Source of the DNA: Cheilinus undulatus
Lineage: Eukaryota; Chordata; Actinopteri; Labriformes; Labridae
Assembly (NCBI RefSeq): GCF_018320785.1
Contig: NC_054878.1
Span: forward strand, 43,189,023 to 43,253,022
Reading direction: 5' to 3'
Length of the DNA stretch: 64,000 nt
A model generated the notes under the pieces. It saw nothing but the letters and a program-made list of their open reading frames with translations. It did not search any database and was not told the origin of the DNA. Positions within the stretch are counted from its first letter, which is position 1, and each line of letters starts with the position of its first letter. The position numbers and the translations under genes were made by a program. This document shows positions 11,901 to 23,900 of the stretch, in pieces.

Positions 11901-14900
11901 GTAAAAAATTAAATGCTTCAAAAATGTTCAAAAGTGCGTACATTTGGGCCAACACTGTTTTGTGGCCCATTTTTACCAAAAACTTGCTAAATTCTATGGA
12001 GAAACTGTACTTATAAGTTACACTGCATGGCCTAGCTTCTAGGCTAGTACAGCCAGCGAGTCATTCTTAAAGGAGCAGTGCTCACTGAAATCACTGGAGG
12101 CTAATGCCACTTGTACAGCTAGGTACCCCATACAGCCTAACTTCAAAAGTACTGAAATATCCCTTAAAGAAGCAATGTTGAACTTATTTTACATGACTGT
12201 GACTGCAGGAAGATGCTACTGTGAGTAGCATCCAGCCACTGCCCTGCTAAACTAGCTTGATTATGGTGCACCTGAGGGAATGGTTCCCAGTGTTGTTTCC
12301 TTGGAACTCCTGAGTTCTTAAGATGAGCCAAAAGAGATGAAAAGCGTGTGGTTAATGTCATTTAATCAATGATTAAAGCATCAGTGCTGACAGCTCCTCC
12401 ACTGTAAATGTTTGTTTGTTTGTTGGATTTAGCTGGTCCCGTATTTTGCTGTAGACACCAACAAACAAAAAGAGACATAAACAAAGGCTAATGACCTATG
12501 AATCAAATGCTGACATACCTTTTTGCTCTGTTTCTGGTGTTTCAATGTTTCCAGGTGGTGTTTTTCCCACCTCTGAATCCATAAATACAGTTTGTTAATT
12601 TTTACATGAGGACAACATGATGTTAAACAGCTAAACAGTACCTTACTCAGTGTTCTTACCTGAGGGTTGGTGATTCAAGGTGAACTGCGCACTTCTGTAA
12701 CTGTTGTTCTCCTTTATTTTACATGTCAACAGCTCATAATTCTTTGAAGTGTAAATAAAGTGAGAAGTCTTAAAGGTCAGTATGACCACGCAGCGAAGTT
12801 TTTGTTCATTTAAGTCTCTATTATCTTCATCCACAGCCCGTGCAGCATACAGCCACTCCATGGTGTGTTCACATGTATTTCTGGTTGACAATCTGCATTT
12901 TACCATCATGTTATCACCATCCTTTTCAACAGTCACTGGTGAAGAGGGAGAAAATGTTAGGGACAGACATTAAGAGTAGCACAGACTTCTTTACCACCAT
13001 GATTGTAGCATATATTGTGTGGTTAACTCACTGGTAACAACAGACACATCAACCACAGCCTGTTTTTCTCTGTTTACTTCCTGAATGCAGAAGTACCGGC
13101 CCACATCCTCTGTTGTGGCGTTCTTTACAACCAGAGAGCAGTTTGCTGTGACTCGTAGTCGGTCTGATTTTTTGTTTGTGCGCTCTGTGACCTGTCCACC
13201 ATCGACTAGGTCAACTGCTGCCATCTTAGCCTGCTTACTGAAGCTCCATGTTGTTCTGGCACAGTTATGGTGACCATTGATGGCATTTTCACAGGGCAGA
13301 GTGACCTCAGCTCCATCTCTGACAATCAAGGAGAGAGAATGTGTAGTTTCAGCTGTAAAAGACAACAGAACAGGGGTTATTTTAAGGATTCAGGTGCCTT
13401 TATCAACATGAATTTTAACACTTTTCAAGAGGTTTTTCCAAGCTTTTACTTCCTCTTACAGCTGTGGTAAATTCTGCATTTACAAAAATACAAATATACT
13501 AGAAAAGATTATTTCACTTCTCTGCAGACCTGCCAACAGAACCCTAGCTGGCCAGGCACTGGAAATCCCAGAGAATGTGCCATACCCAGTAGTGATTTAT
13601 TGATGAAATCAATGCATGTTTGTTGGATCAGTTGCTTGGTTTTAGCATACATCCTCATTATTACTTATTTAATGGTGCTATACATAACATGGACTTTTTT
13701 AAGCCCAGCACCTGTGCACAATGTCAGTATGAAGACTCTGAATAACTTATTTTCCCCATTTTTGGCACTTTCTTGAGACTTTTAAACCATTACTGCAAAT
13801 TTTTAATTACTTTTCACAACTATTTCTGTCAACAGATGCTCCCTGGGTTACACTGTAAAAAAAATTCCGTTAAATTTACGGTAAAACGCTGGCAGCTGTG
13901 GTTACCAGAGATTTACTGTAAAAATTACGGTGAGAATGTGTGAGAAAAAATGGTGTTTTCATTCTACAACTGTAAATATTACAGTTCAAACCTGTTTATT
14001 TTAACTGTAAATTTCTGTTAAAAAAATACAATATTGTAACCGTTTATACAAGGATGTGCTGTAAAAATAACAGTTATACTGTAACCATATTTACGGTAAT
14101 TTGCTGTACAACTTACTGTAATTTGATGTAGAAGTTACAGCTCTATTACAACATTTTCTACAGGGATTGGCTGTAAAAATAACGATAATGAAACAAACCT
14201 GTTTACGGTAAATTACTGTAAAAACACCAGAAATCCTGTAAACCTAAATACAATCTATCTCAGTAATAAAAACAGTAGACCCGTATAATGTTAAACGGTA
14301 TTTTATTATAACTACTTAAATTTTACAGTAAATTACTGGCAGCTGTGGTTACCAGAAATTTACTGTAAAAAATACAGTACAAAACATGAGAAATTACAGC
14401 TGATATTTGCAGATTTTACGGTAGTAGCAAAATACTGCCCAACTTTAAATTTTACAGTAAATTACTGGCAGCTGTGGTTACCAGAAATTTACTGTAAAAA
14501 ATACAGGACAAAACATGAGAAATTACAGCTGATGTTTGCAGATTTTACAGTAGTAGCTTAATACTGCCTTACTTTAAATTTTACGGTAAATTACCAGCAG
14601 CTGTGGTTGCCAGAAATTTACTGTAAAAATACAGTACAAAACATGTGAAATTTCAGTTAATTTGCTAGATTTTTGCAGTAGTGCCCTAATACTCCTACTT
14701 TTAACAAAAGATTCAAGCTCTCTGATAAACAATAAGAAACTCTGCAGTTATATGTTTGCAATAAAAAACCTTTCAACACATCTGATAACTTGTCTGTATA
14801 CTCACAAAGCAGTTTAGATCTTGGAAAAAAGCTTGTGTCCATATGTATGACAGGTAGTCCTTGGTGTAATGCATGAAGATGAAACAAAGTCACTTGCCCC

Positions 14901-17900
14901 TAAATGATTCAAGAGTAATGAGTCCAGTCTTCCACTTGGGAAGCTTCACATGGCCAAGAAACTTCATCTTCTTGAAGACTCGAGCACAGTTCATCAGGTG
15001 TTGTACTTTGGACTGGCTCCATCCTCTCTGCAGGAAGTACATATACAAAGCAAAGTTAGAGTGATTCAGTGCTTCAGTTTAATGCCTACACAGATGTAAA
15101 TTTGAGAAAACTAGGCTCTAATAAGCCATGCTTACAATCAGCACAACAGAATAAAATAAACAGTGTGTACAGTACATACAGATCGCTTCTATAATAGAAT
15201 ATGGTGAAGAAACGCAAATGTACACAAGTGCCAGCTATTAAGTCAGCAATCACCTAACAACAGCCAATTACTTTTTCCATTATTGATTATAATGAGACAG
15301 TTATGAATATTAATTGCAATTTGCTTTTCCTTTATAGTTTAGAGCTGTGGTGCCCAGGCTTGTATCCACTGAGCTCCCCCTCCTTCACATATCCAAGAAG
15401 ATATGGACCCACACAAAAAAGTGACATAGCTATTGCTGTAAAAACTAAACATAAATTTGAATTGATGTCATTATTTAAAGCAGTTTTAATTTTGGCAGAT
15501 ATTTTTAATTTTAGTCTTAGTTTTAGTCTTTAAGTGAAATGAATTTTAGTTTCAGTCACATTTTAGTAATTTCTGTCCATTTAGTTTTAGTCCATAAAAA
15601 GTCCTCACATTTTAGGTTTTACTTTTAGTCCAAGCATTTATTGTCTTACTGAAATCTGGTATCAAGCCATAGTGGGATGTTCTCTGCACCCTGCCAAACC
15701 TGGGGCCCCTTCTTTCTACAGCTGAGAGACAGAAGAGCTACAGCTGCATTGTTTTTTGACAGAATTACCCACAGTGGAGAGATATCATGGATTTTGAATG
15801 TCCGACGAAAACTACATTACATTCTAGTCAAAAACTAAACTTAGTTTTTGTCAGTTTTAGTCATCACAGATCTATTTTTGTTAGTCTTAGTCTAGTTTTT
15901 GTCATGGAAAACAAAGCTGTCGATGAACATTTTTAGTCATAGTTTTAGTCGACGAAATTAACACTGATTTAAAGCTACACACAATAGCCCAAACCACAAG
16001 TCTTAGCAAAAGACCTTGGTATGAACCATTCATAAGGGTTATATTGTGATTTTAGGTAGTTGAACCACAAGATAAATATTTGCAAACTATGCTCTTTATT
16101 TATATATTTACTTGTAAGACCACCCAAATAAATATAGAATTTGCTTTTACATGTAAATATAATATATAATTTTATATATAATTTCTATATAATTTCCCTT
16201 CGGGGATGAATAAAGTTATTATTGTATTGTATTAGGGTAAGCCTACCCATTAAGCCCAGGCACCATTTAAGCCCACTTGCGACTTTGAAGTCAATTTAAA
16301 AAAAAAAAAAAGAGGGGCCTGTCTTATGCTATACATTATTTTGTCCAATCACACAATTTCTTAATTATATGTCAGTTTTTGTTTGACACAATCACATTTG
16401 TAGATATTGAAAAAGGCCCGCCTACATTTGTGCAGTCTCAAGGAGGCTCAGATAAAGTCGCCTCAAAACTTTGGTGTTTTGGGACCCCTCAGAAAGAACC
16501 TCTTTTCAACCATTTTCAGCCACTGACTTGTTAAGTACATTCATATTAAGTAATTTGAGAGATTATTGATTTGTTTTTTTGTGTATAAACAGGTAGTTTT
16601 TTGTAATTTCTTACTATTTAGTTTTATGTGAAAAGATGAGTCATGCTAGCTAGCGTAGCGAGCTAATCACTAGTCAATACATGTAGCCCTACTGATAGAT
16701 ACACTGCTTAATGATTAAAAATGATAAGTACACAAACTAAGTGTTTTCTGATTCATTTTACATAAATCTTACATAAAACTTTGAACAAGAATTCCTTGAT
16801 AATTCAGAAAGTTTGGCAGAAGACGAATAACTGTGATGGCAAGTTCTGCAGCATATTTAGGCTACAGGCATTTCTTTAAACATTTGTTTAATTTTGGTGA
16901 GAACATATTATCTTCATTTCCCTGGTAGTCACTGTAGTACCATTTAAGCCCAGTGTGTTCCATTTAAGCCCATCTTATGTGTTTCAATAGAAAAAAATGA
17001 AATTTTGAGGTTTGATAGCTTTTCGCTGTAATCCTGTGTTGGATGTTGTTATACTAACTTCATTAACACGAGTACATCACAGATCACACACTGACCAGAA
17101 GAATTGTTATGTCAGTTAATTTTGCATAATCATTTGTTTATAGTGAGAAAAATGCCAACAAAAAAGAGGAATTACAGCAACTGTCCTAAAATCATCATTG
17201 TTACAGCCAAACATTAAATCCAAGTTCAATAAGATATTGTTGATTCACTGTAATGTCATTTAATACTTTTAAAAACAAACACATTTTTTTATTTTGTCAA
17301 TATTGAATCAAATTTTGTCAATATTAAATAAAATGTTCAATGAAATGTTAAATACTGAAGCCAATGAAAATTAGTTTTAGGCCTACTTAGTCATGTTTGT
17401 GGTGGTCCATTGTTACAAGCCAAACATTAAAGCCAAGTTCAAAAAATAAATTGTGTTTAACATGTATAACATGTTACTGAATTAATATATGTTTACTACT
17501 TGAAAAATGTAATAATTTTTTTAATTTCTGTCAATAAACGTGGTTGTGGGCTTATTTGGAACACACATGGGCTTAAATGGTACTTAGGTACCAATTAAGC
17601 CCATGCCAGACTTTTGACTTTATTCATAACATTTCTTTAATTTGTTCTCTAAAATATGCATAAGTAAATAAATATACCTTCAAATGAGGGATTAATCCTT
17701 CATTCTAACAAATGATCATGTTTATAAACCATCTTAGTATCTATGAAAAATACGTGAACTTAGATTTTGGTGGGCCTAATGGGTACACTTACCCTAAATG
17801 CTTTGGGGTACAAAAGGATTTTGCTGTAACAAAGATGATGGGCGCTGAATTTTAAATCAATCATAATGAAAACATATGACTCACACAGAAAACTGTATTG

Positions 17901-20900
17901 GCCCCCATATGGTGTGATCATCAGAACACTGAGAACAAGCTGGACAAAGCAGTGGCATGGCAGTATTCTGGGTATTTCTACATGACCAGATTAATGCAGT
18001 GCTTGGTGTAAACTACATAAAATAAACATAAAATGGCTTCATGTTGTTTAAAGAAAGATTAATCTAAAGAATTTATTGAGGTATGTACAAATGCTGTGCA
18101 AGGCTTACCATTATTAATCCTTGATAACTGGCGTCTTTTTAGAAGAGTGGAATACCGGAGACAGTATAAAGTAATGGAGTCCTAGTCACCACTAGCAGAA
18201 GAAACAGGACCTTAAAAAAGAGTAAGGAAAAATAGAAAGACAAGGTAAAGCACCAAATCATGTCAACTTAGAAGTTTTGAACACTTATGTATGCACTGAT
18301 TGCAAAGTACTATCCAATTTTTGAATTCACTCAAAAAAGAGTGGACCCAATCTCTTCTTGTCTCGTGAGCTGAATGTCTTGTCACATCCCTTGTGTTTTG
18401 TGGCAGAAGCTACAGCAGACACAAAATGCAGACATACATGCAGAGTGATCCAGCTGTTAAGCAGTTATCAGACGGGTGTTGCTGTGTTTATATGTTCTTC
18501 TAAAATCAACACTAAGCTGTGACTGGTGCTACCCTCTCCACTTGGAGTGTGTGTTGATCCCACAGCTCTGTAAGTCATCTTGCTTGCCCTTGCGCTTTTT
18601 CTGCTCACAACAGTTTTGGTTTAGAAAAAATGCTGCACATCTATTTCTTTTTTGTTTTTTAAATTTGAAAATTTGGATACTATCAAACCTAAAAATCTGA
18701 ACCAGAATCTTTATTGTCATTGTACACAAGTACAACGAAATTTTGCACAGTTCCATTCAGTGCAATTATTATTACCTCTGCCAAGGAGGTTATGTGATCG
18801 GCAGGGTTTGTTAGTTTGTTTGTTGGCAACATAACCCAAAAAGTTATGGATAGATTCTGATGAAATTTCCAGGAAATGTCAGAAATGGCAAAAGGAAGAA
18901 CTGATTTGATTTTGGGACTGATCCAGATCATTGTCTGGATCTAGGAATTTTTAAAGGACTCTTCACTATTGGGAGATAGGGCTAATGGCGGAGGTCTGCG
19001 CTCTCTGAGTGCTTTTCTAGTTTATTATTGCAACTGCTCTGGGATATGTGCTGTTTTTCAGTCTGTTAGTTTTGGCTCTTATTGTCCTGAACTGTCTTCC
19101 TCAGGATAGCAGTTGTTACAGGTGACAATAACACAGTTATAAAAATAACTGATATTGTATCATATGATGCACACGGCTGGAAGGAAATAAAACATTTTGC
19201 CAGCATTACACTATACCATATAACTACCTCTAAAGAGGAAAAATTATTACCTCTGTAGGAACTCCTGAGTGGATCCCAATGCTGGTCAATGCATAGCATG
19301 AGCTGCCTTGAAGCCTAGCAAGAGGCTCCTGGGAGGATGATAAAAGTAGAAAAGAATTACAAGCAAATCATCCATTACCATCCAAATGAGCCTTTAAAGT
19401 GTTTCTGAGATCCACTTACTACAAAAAACAATACATGGGGCAGGCTTTCCACTGGTACCCCATCTGGCAAGAATGTTTCAACAAGGCAAAAGAGGTTGTC
19501 TTCCTTTTTGTCGAAACAGGAGAGAAGCCCTTTATGTCCTCTGAGCAGCCCTCCAACTGTCCTCTCTGAATCTTGAGCTTTGTGGCATCCTGCAAAAATC
19601 AAGTGAGCTATTAAATCTTTAGTGCCATGACACTGACGTGCACATATCCCCATTGTGCATTTAGGAGGTGCTGGAGCCAACAGGTAGTGCCCAGGACCAC
19701 CACAGTCCACCACCACACTATCCCCCTTATTCCTGGGGCTGCTACTGCAAATGTGAATATGGGCGAAACTTCCGGTGCCAAAATGGAAGTAGGCTACATT
19801 AAATACATGTATTCTAGTACAGCAACTAACTATGGACGCTAACAAAGAACCACAGTTGTTTCAATAGGAATTCTTCTGGAATTTGTAAATATTTATATTT
19901 TTGTTATCACATGTTCACATTGTTTGTATTATAAGCTGTAGATAAGTAAATAAGGAGGATACCACATTATTCCTGGGGGTCTACTGTAGCTATGAATGGA
20001 AGTGGAACTTCCAGTACAGTAACAATAATAGCAAAAACATGATTTTTCCAAAGGCTTACTAAAGTGATTTAGTGTCCACAGTGGTTGTTCTGAAATAAAT
20101 AAATATTTGCTGTAATAAATACTGCTTCATTTTTGTTAAATCAATGAGCTGAAATGTTTTAATCATATTTTCTGTAATGCTCAGTACCTGTTGCTATGTT
20201 CATGGTACTAATACTATGACAAAGTTAAATATGTCTCTCACAACATGCTGTCCACTGTCTAAATGCATCGGGGATGTGATTCTTTTAGTATTAATTTACC
20301 ATTAAATCTTAATACAAAACTTGACATTTACCAAACTGAAGAGCTGGCAACTTGAGTCATGGATAATTTTATAAATATAATTCCCATATTTAAGAGGGAT
20401 TAGTTTGTAAAATGAGAATTTCAGCAACTCCACAAACTAGAAATGTATCTTTTCATACCGATATAAAGCTACTAAAGTTAGCTAAATATGCCCGTGTAGG
20501 TTATCTAAAGTAATGTCATCAATTTGAACTCTCCAGTAGAGGCTAGAGAAATAATAATAATATTATCCCGTCTGAGGTGAAGCAGTCTAAGTTTATGTAG
20601 TTTGGTATTAAAATTGCTTTAATAGTCACGTTTAGCATCTCGTTTCTATGCAAAGTCCCATTTAGATAGAACGGAGCGGAAGTTGCGTCCATATTCATGG
20701 AGGGGTAGGAATAAGCTGGAAAGCCTGCCTCAGGGGACTCTGAACACAGATATGAATATGACTCTGAACACAGATATGAATATGAATATGACTCTGAACA
20801 CAGATATGAATATGAATATGACTCTGAACACAGATATGAATATGAATATGACTCTGAACACAGATATGAATATGACTCTGAACACAGATATGAATGTGAC

Positions 20901-23900
20901 TCTGAACACAGATATGAATGTGACTCTGAACACAGATATGAATGTGACTCTGAACACAGATATGAATATGAATGTGACTCTGAACACAGATATGAATGTG
21001 ACTCTGAACACAGATATGAATGTGACTCTGAACACAGATATGAATATGACTCTGAACACAGATATGAATGTGACTCTGAACACAGATATGAATGTGACTC
21101 TGAACACAGATATGAATGTGACTCTGAACACAGATATGAATGTGACTCTGAACACAGATATGAATGTGACTCTGAACACAGATATGAATGTGACTCTGAA
21201 CACAGATATGAATGTGACTCTGAACACAGATATGAATGTGACTCTGAACACAGATATGAATGTGACTCTGAACACAGATATGAATGTGACTCTGAAGGGG
21301 AAAAATCCTTCACCTTAGGTCGCTCTGAAGCATCAGTGCTGCGGCGGGACTCTCACTTTTTGGCTAGGGGACATCACGGTCCTCACGGTCACTCCCACCT
21401 CATCTGGAAAACTCCGTCCTTTTTCTTTCCCTCTTCCCAGTGTTCCCAGTATCCAACCGCCCGTTTTTGTGCATTTTTCAAAAGTCTGAAGTGGGCGGAG
21501 TTAGCTCTGAGCTTGGGGTTCACTTATGGACCCCAACACAGCAAGTGTTAAACGTTCTCCACGCTAAAATGACAGCAAAAAATACAAATCAAACAGCAAT
21601 GTTGGCTGGTCTAGAACTGAAACAAAATGCCTCCTGACCCATTTAACTTCTACCTATAAACACGTGGTGTTACTGAATGAAAAGAACTCCAGAAATATTT
21701 GACACTACGACAAAAGAAGTTCTACATACCTTACCAATAGCTCGTAGGCTGATGCTCTGGGTGACGTTGAATTAATACACGCCAATGTCCTGCTTTGTAT
21801 TCCATCTTCGTTTGCAGCTCGTTCTACGAGCAGACAGCAACTTTATGAAATATTTCCACAGAAGACACGAAAACGCTGTAGTTTACCAGGCAGCCGTTGG
21901 CGGTTTGATTTTCCAACGAACCACACACGCATGCGTATAAGGTCCTTCTTTCCCCGCGCCTGCGCGAAACCGTATTCACGCATGGCAATTGACTGCAACC
22001 ACAGTGCGCAAACGCATTTCGAGAAAGCAGCACTGTTTGTGTACATGGAGGGAGGTGACTGAAAACTGTTCAGTCTGTAGCTCGTTTCCAAATTGTTCCA
22101 TTTTTAAACACCCAAATCGCTGTTCTAGTACAGACAGAATAGAAGACGTTGCTGTGTAGACAGGGTTGAATGGCGACGGGAAACAGTTTTTCAAAATTAT
22201 TTTTATATATTTATTTTTTATATTGATACAACTTTATTGAACAGATTCCAATAGTTAATACAGCATTGGCACATGAAACAAAACGTATTTACTAGACATA
22301 AATAACCCCACATACAGGTAAAGAGAAGTTTAGATTAAATTACATAAGGTATGAGAAGTAAATTAAAATTTCAGAAACTAAACCATGGTTTCATATTGTT
22401 TTTTTTTAAGAATTTTTTTTTCCCTTAGAAATCAATTTGATAGACTATATGTACAGTTCACATTCATTTTTAAAACTGATTATGGAGGGTTTCTTGTCAT
22501 TCTATTTGCATTCATGTTTAAGTTGTTTAACCAGTAAAAATAACTATTGTATTTATATAATGTATATAAACTATATATTCAACTGTATTATATACATATT
22601 ATATATACAGTATGTATCTCTCTCTCTCTCTCTCTTTATGTATATATAAAATAGTTCTTGTTATATTTCCTATCGGTAATATGTGTCATCCAATTTCAGT
22701 TCTGAAAGATTGACTGAAACATTAAAGTACATCAATGTATTTTGTGTTAGATGCATTAAAGGAAGTGGAATGGCTTTACAAATGCAATGGCATTCTTTGT
22801 GAGAGCAATTAACATCATTCTTTTCCAATAAATCAGTTAAACTAAAATAATTGACCACTTTCATCCATCAAATTAAGAACAAACAAAATGATTTTTGGTA
22901 CCATTCTTGTTTCAATAAGGTTTTCATATTAACTGTAACTGTCCGTTTATTTCACAATGCAGCATTATGTGATGTAGCACTGAGAAACAAATGTGGACAT
23001 AACAACAAATTGGTGCTTGTTCACAGGTTTTGCAGGTTGACAGGTTTTTACTGTATTTTCTACAGAACTTTCCTGATCATGCAGTATTTTTAACCTCTTG
23101 TCCCTGCTAAAATTACGGTATGTGATTGCAATTTTTTTCACAGATTTTTACTGTGAATTTAAATGTACATGAGAGAAAAGTCTGTAATTTTAACAAAATA
23201 CTACTGTAATTTTTAGAGTAATTGCCTGTCTTGAAGATTACAGTATTTTTCCTTTATTTTCACAATCTTCTTTCGTTTAAACGGTACAATTTTGTAATTA
23301 TTACGTACTTTAATTGTAAAAATTTATGTTTCATACCGTTGCTTGATTTACAGCAATTCTGTGTTTTTTATACAGTAATATATGTTTATTTGTTTTACGG
23401 TCTTTTACTGTTGCTATTTGACAGTCTTTTGCCGTATTTTCTACGGACATTTTTTACAGTGTAGCTAAGCAGCATGCAAATCTAGAACCCCCCCCCATAT
23501 GGATAGATACATTGATGACAAAGTGTACTGAATAAATTAAAATGAGTTTAAAAGCAATTATTCATAGTAGCATGAACCAGAATGTGAGGGTGCAATAAGC
23601 TTTAAGCTGTAAAGGAGGAGGCTGGGGTGGAGGATGTCATATCTAAATGGACCACCGTGTTTACAGGAAGAGCTGTGATTGGCTGGGGGAGCTGGGAGGC
23701 AATAATGAAGATCAGCTGGCAAACAGCTGGTCATGGCTGGATGTATGACCAAAGATGGGGGGGCTCAAGTCCATGAAGTTGCACACATCAGTGACTTAAG
23801 ATTCGACTTGGTCTTGCGCTCAAAAGACACAAGACTCGACTTGGACTCGTGGTTTGGGAATTGTGCACAATCTTGGGTTTTTAACTTTCCCATCATAGCC

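Larger units (their letters stand above)
13851..23461. mobile_element. Probable 9.6-kb CACTA/EnSpm-like element in the first intron of gene A
   Basis: The left end reads CACTGTAAAAAAAATTCCGT; the right end, inverted, reads CACTGTAAAAAATGTCCGT. TA lies outside both ends. Next to each end are many short TTTACGGTAAA/TACTGTAAA subterminal repeats (13851-14690 and 23100-23461), a layout typical of CACTA elements. The left array has three tandem units of about 120 bp, each with CTGGCAGCTGTGGTTACCAG (or a close variant) at about 14336, 14465 and 14590. The interior holds later insertions and exon-like open stretches on the minus strand (about 15040-14890 and 19620-19400), but I could not recognise a transposase. 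The two ends might instead belong to separate copies. Confidence 0.5.

Noticed and set aside
19375-19845. 156-codon minus-strand frame as a cellular gene
   Set aside because: Lies inside the putative CACTA-like element, no domain recognised, and an internal part looks like a separate short exon; kept only as possible element cargo.
20543-21313. 256-codon open frame on the minus strand (and 211-codon on +) across the minisatellite
   Set aside because: Openness follows from repeat units divisible by three in stop-free frames; no splice sites, domains or start context support a protein.
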